24,754 bases of DNA from a virus. The notes beneath the pieces were generated by a model. That model saw only the letters and a list, made by a program, of their open reading frames with translations. It made no database searches and was not told where the DNA came from. Shown here in pieces: positions 1 through 7,560 of this stretch. The stretch covers positions 1 through 24,754 of the IMG/VR virus record IMGVR_UViG_3300024346_000481; one strand, given 5' to 3'. Made by a program: the position numbers and the translations under genes. Position 1 is the stretch's first letter; the number at the start of each line of letters is the position of its first letter.

Positions 1-26
1 AGTCTTGGAAAGGGAGCCCCAAAATA

Positions 27-185
27 ATGAAGATGAATATTAAAAAATCTAGGTTAAAAAAGATCATAAGCGAAGAAATTGATTTATTTGTAGAGAATAT
101 TAAGAAAGAAAAGACAATACAGAGCAGCGAAGATGAATTAAGAAATCTCGTTAGGAAGGAGATCTTAAAAGCTCTCGATGAATAA
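27..185 (+). CDS. Small leader protein with basic amphipathic N-terminus (52 aa), unknown function
   Basis: A 52-residue reading frame that begins MKMNIKKSRLKKIISEEI and ends in ALDE, stopping 8 bases before the terminase start. It is almost entirely charged and helix-forming, with no Cys and no membrane segment. The start at 27 has a GGGAG-like ribosome site (about 12-16) upstream; a second ATG lies two codons in. The terminase start downstream has only a poor ribosome site, so translation of this frame may feed ribosomes into it (inference). The opening pattern K-x-x-L-K-x-I-I-x-E-E-I is like the start of the protein at 7553 and less clearly that at 6862. In T4 the small terminase (gp16) precedes gp17, but this frame is far too short and shows no gp16 feature. 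Function unknown; the compact spacing supports a real gene. Confidence 0.6.
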   Translation: MKMNIKKSRLKKIISEEIDLFVENIKKEKTIQSSEDELRNLVRKEILKALDE

Positions 186-193
186 ACAGACTT

Positions 194-1765
194 ATGGCAT
201 TAACAAAAAAAGAAATGATGCGGGAATTAAAACAGTGTGGGAAAGACCCATTTTATTTCCTGAATAATTATGCAAAAATCGAGCACGCTGAGAAGGGGCT
301 AATCCCTTTCAAGACTTTCGATTACCAAGAACAACTCCTAAAAGATTTTCATGACCACAGATATAATATAATTTTGAAAGCGCGTCAATTAGGTATAACC
401 ACAATTTCTGCGGGGTATATAGCTTGGATGATGTTCTTTCAGAGGAATAAGTATGTCCTTGTTATGGCAACGAAATTTGATGTAGCGACTACGTTGGTGC
501 AGAAAGTCAAAGCGATCATCAATCATCTTCCCCCTTTTTTCAAACAATTAACAAATGTTGATCTGAACAACAGAACTTTTTTCTCACTAAAAAATGGATC
601 AAAAATTCAAGCGTCTTCTACCTCCTCTGACGCAGGCCGTTCTAAGTCGGCATCGTTGTTAGTCATAGATGAAGCAGCTCATATAGAAAAGTTTGAAGAT
701 TTGTGGACAGGTTTACAACAAACCCTTGCAACTGGAGGTCGATGTATTGCTTTATCAACTCCGAACGGCGTTGGCAATTGGTTTCATAAGACTTGGGTTT
801 CTGCGGAGAGCGGCAACAGCAATTTTAAACCAACCGAACTGATGTGGGATGTTCACCCTGACCGGGACCTAGAGTGGTTTAGACAAAACACAAAAGATCT
901 CACAAAAAGACAAATCGCTCAGGAATTACAGTGTAATTTTAATGCCTCTGGAGATACAGTCTTTACGCCGGAAGATATTGGAGCAATATTTAACTCAACC
1001 AAGGAGCCGGAGTATAAAACTCAATTTGATAGAAACTATTGGATCTGGGAGACCTTTAACAAAGACTTCACCTATATGATCTCTGCTGATGTTGCCAGAG
1101 GCGACGGGGCAGATTATTCAGTTTTTCATGTTTTGAAGTTAGAAACAATGGAAATCATTGCCGAATATCAAGGAAAGGTGGCACCAGATATATTCGCAGA
1201 GATCTTATATAGCGCTGGGTCTGAATACGGCAATTGTATGATTGTTGTCGAAAACAATACAATTGGGTTCTCTACACTAGAAAAACTAAAAGAGAAGAAG
1301 TACCCTAATATATATCATTCAATAAAGTCAACTCACGAGTATATCGAGGAGTATCTGGCCGAGAACAGAGGAGGCGCTGTAGCGGGGTTTACGACTTCTT
1401 CAAAAACTCGGCCATTGATTATCGCCAAGCTTGAGCAATTTATTAGAAATAGAGTGATTACCATATATTCCTCAAGGTTGGCAAACGAAATGAAGACTTT
1501 TATATGGCATAACGGCAAGGCAACTGCCCAAAGGGGATATCACGATGATCTTATTATGGCGCTAGCTATTGGCTGCTGGGTCAGAGATACAGCTATCATT
1601 GAAAACAGGCGAGACGTGGAATACACAAAGGCAGCCTTGACTGCGATAACGACATACAACTCAACATTAAATACTTCAATCGATGGGATGCCCGAACATC
1701 GCTCTATAAATAACAGTGGTAAGATTAATCAGCAAAGAGAACTTCTCTGGCTATACAAAGGTTAA
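194..1765 (+). CDS. gp17: Large terminase subunit: packaging ATPase and nuclease (gp17)
   Basis: A 523-residue DNA packaging motor protein, shorter than T4 gp17 (about 610). The N-terminal ATPase has an adenine-region YQEQLL near 44-49, a Walker A variant KARQLGITT at 62-70, Walker B LLVIDEAAH at 155-163 with catalytic Glu160, and the coupling motif STPNG at 188-192. The C-terminal RNase H-like nuclease shows its acidic residues in order: ISADVARGDGADYS (Asp299), VVENN (Glu353) and GYHDDLIMAL (Asp451 or Asp452). It cuts concatemeric DNA and pumps it into the prohead through the portal encoded 8 bases downstream. No gp16 small subunit is visible before it. The missing length relative to T4 is mostly at the N-terminus and between motifs; all key residues are present. 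The start at 194 has little Shine-Dalgarno match and may depend on coupling with the upstream small frame. Confidence 0.97.
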   Translation: MALTKKEMMRELKQCGKDPFYFLNNYAKIEHAEKGLIPFKTFDYQEQLLKDFHDHRYNIILKARQLGITTISAGYIAWMMFFQRNKYVLVMATKFDVATTLVQKVKAIINHLPPFFKQLTNVDLNNRTFFSLKNGSKIQASSTSSDAGRSKSASLLVIDEAAHIEKFEDLWTGLQQTLATGGRCIALSTPNGVGNWFHKTWVSAESGNSNFKPTELMWDVHPDRDLEWFRQNTKDLTKRQIAQELQCNFNASGDTVFTPEDIGAIFNSTKEPEYKTQFDRNYWIWETFNKDFTYMISADVARGDGADYSVFHVLKLETMEIIAEYQGKVAPDIFAEILYSAGSEYGNCMIVVENNTIGFSTLEKLKEKKYPNIYHSIKSTHEYIEEYLAENRGGAVAGFTTSSKTRPLIIAKLEQFIRNRVITIYSSRLANEMKTFIWHNGKATAQRGYHDDLIMALAIGCWVRDTAIIENRRDVEYTKAALTAITTYNSTLNTSIDGMPEHRSINNSGKINQQRELLWLYKG

Positions 1766-1773
1766 AATAATAC

Positions 1774-3765
1774 ATGTCGAGTAAAAAAAGAAAAATATCT
1801 CCTTTATATCGAAGATTAACTAAATTGTTTTCAGGGCCGTTGGTTAATTATCGGTCACAAACTGAGAAGCAGCTAAAAAGAAGATACCTTGATAAATATA
1901 ATTTTAAGTCCCTTAGTGGGCAAACTTTCAAGAAGACTGCGTACAATCCTTTAGAAAACTTGACGTCTGAATTAATGTCTTCTCAAGAGAGAGTCGGCAG
2001 ATATAGTGACTTTAATCAAATGGAGCACAGACCTGAGTTGGCTTCGGCGCTTGATATTTATGCAGATGAAATGACAACATCGAGTGGACTCTCTAAAATG
2101 TTGAAAATCGATTGTCCCAATGAAGAGATTAAATCTATTCTAGAAGCCCTCTATACGAACATCCTTAATGTCGAACAAAATTTACATGGTTGGTGTCGTG
2201 CTATGTGCAAATATGGTGACTTTTATCTTTATCTTGATATAGACGAAGATTTTGGGATCAAATATGTCCACGGACTACCAGTCGGAGAAATAGAGCGGAT
2301 GGAGGGTAAGGATCAGACAAACCCAAATTATATTCAATATCAATGGAATACTGGCGGAATAACCTTCGAAAGCTGGCAAGTAGCACATTTTCGGGCCCTT
2401 GGCAACGATAAATTCGCCCCATATGGAACCTCAGTACTCGATCCCGCCCGTAGAATATGGAGGCAGTTAAACCTGCTTGAAGACGCGATGATGGCTTATA
2501 GAATTGTTAGATCGCCCGAACGTAGAGTTTTTTATATAGATATTGGTAATATGGGCCCGGAAGATGTAGAGCAATATATTGAAAAAGTAAAAACACAAAT
2601 GAAGCGTAATCAAGTTGTTAACACTAATACAGGCCGGGTTGACTTGAGGTACAATCCTCTTTCTATAGATGAAGATTATTTTATACCAACTAGATCGGGG
2701 AATACTTCAAGGATTGAGACCCTACCCGGAGGTTCCTACACTGGCGATATAGATGATGTTAAATATATGCAAAACAATCTATACGCCGCCATCAAAGTCC
2801 CTCAGGCATATATAAGCAGGGGAGAAGGAGCGAATGAGGATAAATCAACCCTCGCCCAAAAAGATATTAGGTTTGCGAGAACAGTCCAAAGACTACAAAG
2901 AAATATTATTTCAGAGATGGAAAAAATTGGAATCATTCACCTTTATACTCTTGGGTTCAAAGGCAGAGATCTCATAAATTTTAGGTTGTCTTTAAATAAT
3001 CCCTCTAAGATTGCCGAGATGCAGGAGCTGGAGCATTGGCGGACAAAATTTGATGTTGCTTCTACTGCGACAGATGGGTTTTTTAGCAAGAGATGGGTAG
3101 CTAAGAATATTTTTAACCTGTCAGAAGAAGAATTTGTTAGGATACAACGAGAAATGTATCATGATGCAAAATTTAGAGCATCTCTTGAGAAAGTCGCAGA
3201 GATCGCGCAACAAGAATCTGGAGGGGACTTCATGGGAACCAGTGTGCCTGCCTCCGAAGCGACGCCTCCCGACGGAGGCGAAGATGGGCCGGTAGATCTA
3301 GCTGGTGAGAGCCCGGGGGATGATCCTGCGGGAGGCGGAGCCAGCAGCGCCGAACCAGAGTCGGGAGATTCCCCTGACTCTGAAGACTCCGCAGTTGACT
3401 CACTACTGGCTGTTCCTGAAGCTGGCGCAGGAAAGCGTGATGATAGATGGTATATGTCTCACCGGAAAAAAGGAGTGGCTGGACCAAAAGATAAAGGCAA
3501 GAAATATAATCCGGTTGCAAGTGATTCACGGTCAATGGGGGCCAGAAAAAGAAGCTACTTTGCCGCAGACGGCGAATCAACCAATACAGTGAGGAGTACG
3601 TTTAAAGGATTAAGTGATCTTCGAAGGTATTCTAGGGGTATTTACGAAGAGGGGCAAACTAGTTATGTTAATGAGGAAGAGAACCTTTTGTTTGAAATGA
3701 AAAGGGAAGTAGCCGACTTGATCAAGGGTATGGAGTTAAAGAAAAATGAGAATGAAACACAATAA
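1774..3765 (+). CDS. gp20: Portal vertex protein with extra C-terminal extension (gp20)
   Basis: A 663-residue portal protein, longer than T4 gp20 (about 524). Residues 1-480 carry the T4-type portal core: a stretch around PELASALDIYADEMTT, the wing segment with GTSVLDPARRIWRQL, MAYRIVRSPERRVFYID, a stem and tunnel part with LPGGSYTGDIDDVKYMQ, and KVPQAYISRGEGANEDKSTL. The dodecamer forms the DNA channel, nucleates prohead assembly and docks gp17. From about residue 485 to 547 the protein turns into a Gly/Pro/Asp/Glu/Ser-rich linker, then a basic Tyr-containing tail (550-663) that ends in an acidic helix. This extension is not in T4 gp20. It lies right after the terminase gene and its end overlaps the next gene by 20 bases. 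A TATAAATA sequence at 1705-1712, inside gp17, is a possible late promoter for it. Confidence 0.95.
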   Translation: MSSKKRKISPLYRRLTKLFSGPLVNYRSQTEKQLKRRYLDKYNFKSLSGQTFKKTAYNPLENLTSELMSSQERVGRYSDFNQMEHRPELASALDIYADEMTTSSGLSKMLKIDCPNEEIKSILEALYTNILNVEQNLHGWCRAMCKYGDFYLYLDIDEDFGIKYVHGLPVGEIERMEGKDQTNPNYIQYQWNTGGITFESWQVAHFRALGNDKFAPYGTSVLDPARRIWRQLNLLEDAMMAYRIVRSPERRVFYIDIGNMGPEDVEQYIEKVKTQMKRNQVVNTNTGRVDLRYNPLSIDEDYFIPTRSGNTSRIETLPGGSYTGDIDDVKYMQNNLYAAIKVPQAYISRGEGANEDKSTLAQKDIRFARTVQRLQRNIISEMEKIGIIHLYTLGFKGRDLINFRLSLNNPSKIAEMQELEHWRTKFDVASTATDGFFSKRWVAKNIFNLSEEEFVRIQREMYHDAKFRASLEKVAEIAQQESGGDFMGTSVPASEATPPDGGEDGPVDLAGESPGDDPAGGGASSAEPESGDSPDSEDSAVDSLLAVPEAGAGKRDDRWYMSHRKKGVAGPKDKGKKYNPVASDSRSMGARKRSYFAADGESTNTVRSTFKGLSDLRRYSRGIYEEGQTSYVNEEENLLFEMKREVADLIKGMELKKNENETQ

Positions 3766-4576
3766 AAAAAGAAATATTGCTTTTATATATGAGGCTTTGA
3801 TTAGAGAGGCGACTAAGGCAGTTATCAATAAAGAGTCTTCTCAAAAGATAAAGGTCTTCTCAATTTTGAAAGAGTTTTTCTCGAAAGACAAGATACTTGC
3901 CAAAGAACTACGGACGTACAAGGCCATCTACGAAACCGACTCTGTTGACAAAAAAATAGCAGATAAAATTATTCAAGAGGCCAAGATAGAATATCTTAGA
4001 TTGGATAAAGAAAAAATATTCCAAGAACAAACAAAGTTGATTGACACCATCAATACCGAACTTTCTCCGAAAATTTACAATAATTTTATCCCAAACTATA
4101 AAGATCTGGCTACAATTCATCAAATATTCAACTCTTCTACCTCTATTAAGTCTAGAGTTATCCTTGAGGAATCAATCGCGAAAAATATATCGATGAGGGC
4201 GGGGTCGCTTAAGTCTATGAAGACTGTCGATAATTTAACGATGAAGACCTTCCTTAAAAAATATAATAAGAAGTATGGAGATCTTCTAGAAGAACAGAAA
4301 AATTTACTTGGTTGGTTCATTACTTCTTTCGATGACAAAGGAACTTCATTAAAGCTTTATCTTAATGATGAAATCTCAAGGCTAAGAGATGAACTGAAAG
4401 AGTCGAAGAATGTTAAAGGCATTTCCGACGACGACATGATTATGAAAAAAATAGGGCTTGTCCTTGAGACTCTCGACTCTTATAGCGAGAGAGAAATTGA
4501 TCGTTCAATGCTACAACAAATATTGAAGATACAAAATTTAGTTGGAGATCTTAAAGAAAATGTCAATAACGATTAA
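3746..4576 (+). CDS. Unknown helical protein in the prohead-core position (276 aa)
   Basis: A 276-residue protein rich in Lys, Glu, Ile and Leu that is predicted by eye to be almost all helix, with no signal peptide and no membrane segment. It opens with a basic stretch RMKHNKKRNIAFIYEALIRE; the IAFIYEAL pattern is a likely conserved element. The chosen start at 3746 has GGAG at 3732-3735 with 10 bases of spacing; an ATG two codons later is an alternative. It overlaps the portal gene by 20 bases and the next frame by about 17, so it is translated as part of one operon. In T4 the genes between 20 and 21 (67 and 68) encode prohead core proteins, so a core or portal-associated role is a reasonable inference from position and helical character. 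No catalytic motif is visible. Confidence 0.8.
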   Translation: MRMKHNKKRNIAFIYEALIREATKAVINKESSQKIKVFSILKEFFSKDKILAKELRTYKAIYETDSVDKKIADKIIQEAKIEYLRLDKEKIFQEQTKLIDTINTELSPKIYNNFIPNYKDLATIHQIFNSSTSIKSRVILEESIAKNISMRAGSLKSMKTVDNLTMKTFLKKYNKKYGDLLEEQKNLLGWFITSFDDKGTSLKLYLNDEISRLRDELKESKNVKGISDDDMIMKKIGLVLETLDSYSEREIDRSMLQQILKIQNLVGDLKENVNND

Positions 4577-5093
4577 GGTAGGGCCAGAGGCTCACAAAAA
4601 AACCGTAACCCTACACGCCAGAAAGTCGGTTAACGGTGATATTATTTTATATGACCACCCGGAAGTCGATATAGTAGTGGCCCCGAGGAAGAAGAGGATA
4701 ACAATCATCGCGAAAGAGCGAATAACCGACGATGTTTACGATGTGCAGGATAGAATCTTCTCATATCTTGCAAAAAAAGGGATTGTCGCGCTGGATTCTA
4801 TTCAAGGTGGCAACGTTTATGGGACGATGGAAGCAAAGTATCAAATCAACGATAACCTTAACGGCTTAAATTTGCTTCTTATAGAACTGGAGAGGTACAT
4901 CAGCAGCGATAAACAGGGCTATATTTATAACGATTATTTTGAGAAAATGGAAGAATCTTTTGTAGACCCCGATGAGGAAAACTCAACTGAATTGGGCGAA
5001 GTTCCTCATGAAGAGTCACAAGGGTCTCTCCGCCCCGGATACCTTCTTTACCCATATGGATCGGTTGGATCCATGAGCTTACATAGGATGTAA
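4560..5093 (+). CDS. Unknown conserved-looking head-module protein (177 aa)
   Basis: A 177-residue protein of unknown function. The ATG at 4560 is preferred over an in-frame TTG at 4542 because GGAG at 4544-4547 gives it a ribosome site and the preceding gene still ends only 17 bases inside it. Residues 1-110 look like a compact mixed alpha/beta domain (alternating strands SITIKVG, KTVTLHA, DIILYDH, KRITIIAKER), with a well-defined segment GIVALDSIQGGNVYGTMEAK followed by a Leu-rich helix NLNGLNLLLIELERYI. The C-terminal 55 residues are acidic and end in a Gly/Tyr/Ser-rich tail (LRPGYLLYPYGSVGSM). It follows the 3746 gene by overlap and precedes a small membrane protein. Location suggests a prohead core or portal accessory role, but the sequence does not prove it. 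Confidence 0.8.
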   Translation: MSITIKVGPEAHKKTVTLHARKSVNGDIILYDHPEVDIVVAPRKKRITIIAKERITDDVYDVQDRIFSYLAKKGIVALDSIQGGNVYGTMEAKYQINDNLNGLNLLLIELERYISSDKQGYIYNDYFEKMEESFVDPDEENSTELGEVPHEESQGSLRPGYLLYPYGSVGSMSLHRM

Positions 5094-5094
5094 A

Positions 5095-5394
5095 ATGGAA
5101 CTATTAACTTTTGTCTTGGTCGCGTATGGAATGACTCTGATTCTTGCTTATGGTAAGGTGCTAGATAAAATTAGACCTGATTACTATTTTTTTAGATGTC
5201 CAATGTGTCTAGGATTTTGGGTTGGAGTATTTCTCTGTGCTATTAACTCGTGGACAGGACTATTTACTTTCGATTGCTCTTTTGTGACTGCTTTTTTACT
5301 CGGCTGTCTTTCGTCTGGAACTTCGTATGCCCTTACGATGTTGTTCGATGATTATGGAGTAAATATTAATTTAACGGGAGGTGATAAAACATGA
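5095..5394 (+). CDS. Small membrane protein with CPMCLGFW motif (DUF1360-like)
   Basis: A 99-residue protein with three hydrophobic segments by eye: residues 3-19 (LLTFVLVAYGMTLILAY), 40-57 around the motif FRCPMCLGFWVGVFLCAIN, and 62-82. The motif C-P-x-C-L-G-F-W-V-G resembles the C-P-x-C-x-G-x-W signature I associate with DUF1360 proteins, a poorly characterised family of small membrane proteins. The two Cys could bind metal or be redox active. It is odd in a head-morphogenesis operon. Prohead assembly in T4 starts at the inner membrane, with help from the membrane protein gp40, so a membrane anchor or initiator for portal assembly is one possible role (inference). It starts one base after the stop of the previous gene, and its stop overlaps the start of a mini-ORF (ATGA at 5391-5394). 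Confidence 0.8.
   Translation: MELLTFVLVAYGMTLILAYGKVLDKIRPDYYFFRCPMCLGFWVGVFLCAINSWTGLFTFDCSFVTAFLLGCLSSGTSYALTMLFDDYGVNINLTGGDKT
5376..5383 (+). promoter_or_regulatory. Near-perfect Shine-Dalgarno site before mini-ORF
   Basis: GGGAGGTGAT starting at 5376 matches almost the whole anti-Shine-Dalgarno tail of 16S rRNA and sits 7-8 bases before the ATG at 5391. It lies within the last codons of the membrane protein gene, and its only obvious client is the 22-codon frame at 5391. It is one of the strongest ribosome sites in the window, which argues that the short frame is translated. Confidence 0.6.
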
Positions 5395-5459
5395 TGAAGC
5401 GTTATATGTTACGTGGAGTTAGGCGTTGTAGATCTGGGTGTATACCCGTGCCGGGGTGA
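5391..5459 (+). CDS. Possible mini-gene, 22-residue Arg/Cys-rich peptide
   Basis: A 22-codon frame reading MMKRYMLRGVRRCRSGCIPVPG with TGA at 5457-5459. Evidence for translation is the ATGA overlap with the preceding gene and a near-perfect Shine-Dalgarno sequence 7-8 bases upstream. The peptide is strongly basic (five Arg and one Lys) and has a C-x-x-x-C pair. Its stop codon falls in the loop of a GC-rich hairpin (5450-5466) that lies just before the ribosome site of the gene at 5484. It could be a real small protein, or a leader peptide whose translation opens or closes the hairpin and so tunes the next gene (inference). I recognise no family; it is the main occupant of the 89-base gap between 5394 and 5484. 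Confidence 0.45.
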   Translation: MMKRYMLRGVRRCRSGCIPVPG

Positions 5460-5466
5460 GCCCGGC
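5450..5466 (+). promoter_or_regulatory. GC-rich hairpin before the gene at 5484
   Basis: GCCGGG (5450-5455) pairs with CCCGGC (5461-5466) around a five-base loop GTGAG. Only three T follow, so it is a weak candidate for an intrinsic terminator. It overlaps the end of the mini-ORF and ends 4 bases before the GAGG ribosome site of the next gene, which fits an RNA structure acting on translation or RNA stability. Confidence 0.45.
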
Positions 5467-5483
5467 TTTAGAGGAAAAGGCTA

Positions 5484-6272
5484 GTGAATAAACGAAATAA
5501 AAAAACGACTGTACTACTAGAAGACGTAACTCACGAAGATTTTAAAACCGAAGAGGCGTGGGAAAAATTTCTTCGCCTATGGTATTTAACAAAAGGTACG
5601 TTTCATCCGAATGAGGATCGCCAAGCTGGGCTGAAAGCCCAAGACGAAAAAGAATATCAGGCAAGAAACGACAAGCGCCAAGTTGTGACTGGTGCAGTGG
5701 AGAACAAGAAAGTGGTTGATTCAAATGACAAACCCACCAAAGATATTAATAAGGTCCCTAGCGACGATATCAAAAAAATATATAATCATATTGATAAGAT
5801 AACGGATTATGTTACAACATTAAATATCAGAACAATAAAACGGGAAGATTTTAAACAGATGAGAATGCGTGTTGACGATCTGGAAAGGGGGCTGGCCGTG
5901 AAACTCGGTAAGATGGCTGTTGATATTGATAAAATAAATAAAGCTCCAGAGATACGAGCAGCTAGAGAAGAGAATGAAAGGGGAAGCCGAGGGCCCGCAA
6001 GATACCTGAGAAGAAAACAAACAAAAGAAGTGAAGAATTGGATGAAGTCCGAATACCCAGCCTTCTGGGGACCCCTGCCCCAAAAACAAAAAACCTATCT
6101 TATTGATAAATTTATAGAGGGCGGGACCCCGAGACTTCAAGCGGCAATTGTTGATCTGCAAAAAAAGCTCGCGTTGACCGAGCGGGTGGATCCTTTAGAA
6201 GAAATTCGAATAAATAAACTAAACGAAAAAACAGCCAATTGGCAATACTTAGCAGGAATAAAGAAAAGATGA
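5484..6272 (+). CDS. Unknown charged helical protein in head module (262 aa)
   Basis: A 262-residue protein that starts at a GTG (5484) behind GAGG at 5471-5474. An N-terminal part (1-45) with VLLEDVTHEDFKTEEAWEKFL and a lone WYLTKGTFHP segment is followed by a Lys/Asp-rich linker, then a coiled-coil-like helix (about 95-160, heptads in IYNHIDKITDYVTTLNIRT and DDLERGLAVKLGKM). The C-terminal third has a Trp-containing segment NWMKSEYPAFWGPLPQKQK and a final charged helix. The stop overlaps the protease start by an ATGA junction at 6269-6272. No enzyme motif, signal peptide or membrane segment is visible. Coiled coil plus position just before the prohead protease makes a scaffold or core protein plausible, but I do not recognise the family. 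Confidence 0.75.
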   Translation: MNKRNKKTTVLLEDVTHEDFKTEEAWEKFLRLWYLTKGTFHPNEDRQAGLKAQDEKEYQARNDKRQVVTGAVENKKVVDSNDKPTKDINKVPSDDIKKIYNHIDKITDYVTTLNIRTIKREDFKQMRMRVDDLERGLAVKLGKMAVDIDKINKAPEIRAAREENERGSRGPARYLRRKQTKEVKNWMKSEYPAFWGPLPQKQKTYLIDKFIEGGTPRLQAAIVDLQKKLALTERVDPLEEIRINKLNEKTANWQYLAGIKKR

Positions 6273-6865
6273 GTAAGTATGTTTTAAGAGAGTATTATGA
6301 ACTTTGTGCAGATGGTATCTGCATGGATGTTTTAAATGAAGAAGAAAAACGAAAAGCGGCAACCGGTGTTGTTTATCTTTCTGGGAAACTTCAAGAGGCT
6401 GACTGCAGAAACGGCAATGGTCGAAAATATCCGCAAATGATCCTTGAGCGTGAAGTTAAAAACTACCAAAATTTAATCAAAGAACGAAGAGCACTGGGAG
6501 AATTAGATCACCCCGATGACTCAGTAATCAATCTTAAAAATGTCTCTCATCTAGTTACACAGGTGTGGTGGAGCGGTCCCTCAGTAATGGGGAAGATTGA
6601 AGTCTTAAACACCCCATCGGGCAAAGTTCTTCAAGAATTAATCAATGCGAATGTGAAAATTGGAATATCATCAAGGGGTTTAGGGTCGGTCAGACAGCAG
6701 GGTCAGGATACCATTGTTGAAGATGACTTTCAGCTAATTTGTTTTGATATTGTTTCGGAACCTTCCACTCCTAACGCCTTCATGCTTAAAGAATGGAAAC
6801 AAAGAACTTCAGGAAACAACATCATATCTAAACTAAACAAAACTTTGGACGATATATTAAGATGA
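6269..6865 (+). CDS. gp21: Prohead core serine protease (gp21)
   Basis: A 198-residue prohead maturation protease, close to the T4 gp21 length of 212. The ATG at 6269 is preferred over an upstream TTG at 6239 because it forms the ATGA junction with the previous gene and starts the family-like segment. The catalytic His is in LGELDHPDD (His81) and the Ser in KIGISSRGLG (Ser134 or Ser135); the pattern GRKYP (51-55), the downstream D-F-Q-L-I-C-F-D-I-V-S-E-P-S strand and PNAFM are typical. The enzyme sits in the prohead core, activates itself, and cuts scaffold, internal proteins and the capsid N-terminus after sites of the type (L/I)-x-E. Targets in this window would include gp22 and gp23 and perhaps the unknown core proteins. 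It overlaps the following gene by 4 bases. Confidence 0.94.
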   Translation: MSKYVLREYYELCADGICMDVLNEEEKRKAATGVVYLSGKLQEADCRNGNGRKYPQMILEREVKNYQNLIKERRALGELDHPDDSVINLKNVSHLVTQVWWSGPSVMGKIEVLNTPSGKVLQELINANVKIGISSRGLGSVRQQGQDTIVEDDFQLICFDIVSEPSTPNAFMLKEWKQRTSGNNIISKLNKTLDDILR

Positions 6866-7560
6866 AATTGACAAAAAAACTTTTAGAATCAATGATTTAT
6901 AACGTGATGGAAGCCGGAACCAAGGTAGAGCTGGATAACCAGTCGAATACTACCCATGTACATGGACGCATCGGAGCTCTCGCTGGAGATACAGTGATAG
7001 AACCGGGACACCAACCTGCTAACTATCCATCTTCCAAGCCTATTGATATGAAAAACGAAGAAAAAGATTGGCTTGAATTCATAAGAGCGAATTTTAAACA
7101 ATTCCGCACACTACCTCAACTCCTTTATATTATAGAGTCTCTTCTCTATATTGAAAAACATCTGGGCAGGCCAGCAAGATTAAATCCCAACAATAACTTA
7201 CAAGAGAACTTGGAAGGAGTAGTGGGTATTAGAGCCAGAGTCCTTACCCGAGCTTTGAGCGACATATTAGCAGAAGACCACGGAATAGATTCTGCTGTCG
7301 AGAATAAAGACGGGATAGCAATATATATTATGAAGACCTCTTTGACTAGCATACTTAACTTTTACGAAAATTTTAATATAGCATATGGCCGTCCGCCTGC
7401 GGTTAAGTACGCAGACCTACCAAAAAATGTCAGTGAAGAATATAGTGCTGAGCGGATGAAAGAGTATGCTAGAGGTACAAAGCAGATGGCCTCAAATCTT
7501 TTGGCTTCTCTCAAAACAGCGATAGAAAACCACACACCTTCAGAGAGAAAGAATGAATAA
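6862..7560 (+). CDS. Unknown protein downstream of prohead protease (232 aa)
   Basis: A 232-residue protein joined to the protease by an ATGA overlap (6862-6865). It opens with an amphipathic helix MKLTKKLLESMIYNVMEAGT, similar in style to other small proteins in this operon. The segment VMEAG resembles a prohead-protease cleavage site (x-x-E before a small residue). A loop with His/Gly (TTHVHGRIGALAGDT, about residues 30-44) is followed by a mainly helical domain from about 65 to 225 with WLEFIRANFKQFRTLPQLLY and a repeated Ala/Leu-rich helix at the end (YARGTKQMASNLLASLKTAIE). No membrane segment and no catalytic motif stand out. Its place between gp21 and gp22 suggests a capsid-internal or head assembly role; I cannot name a family. 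Confidence 0.78.
   Translation: MKLTKKLLESMIYNVMEAGTKVELDNQSNTTHVHGRIGALAGDTVIEPGHQPANYPSSKPIDMKNEEKDWLEFIRANFKQFRTLPQLLYIIESLLYIEKHLGRPARLNPNNNLQENLEGVVGIRARVLTRALSDILAEDHGIDSAVENKDGIAIYIMKTSLTSILNFYENFNIAYGRPPAVKYADLPKNVSEEYSAERMKEYARGTKQMASNLLASLKTAIENHTPSERKNE

Noticed and set aside
3305-3592. Alternative + frame of 95 codons in the portal C-terminal extension
   Set aside because: The portal frame reads through with a sensible tail, and the alternative lacks a ribosome site and conserved features. A frameshift origin of the extension was considered, but nothing in the sequence supports one.
5260-5271. ACTATTTACT inside the membrane protein gene as a promoter
   Set aside because: It lies within a coding region with no gene start at a fitting distance except the mini-ORF over 100 bases on. 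Treated as background for the motif, as is the copy at 12998.
5450-5466. GC hairpin as an intrinsic terminator
   Set aside because: Only three T follow the stem and the next gene starts 17 bases later; it is better listed as an RNA structure.
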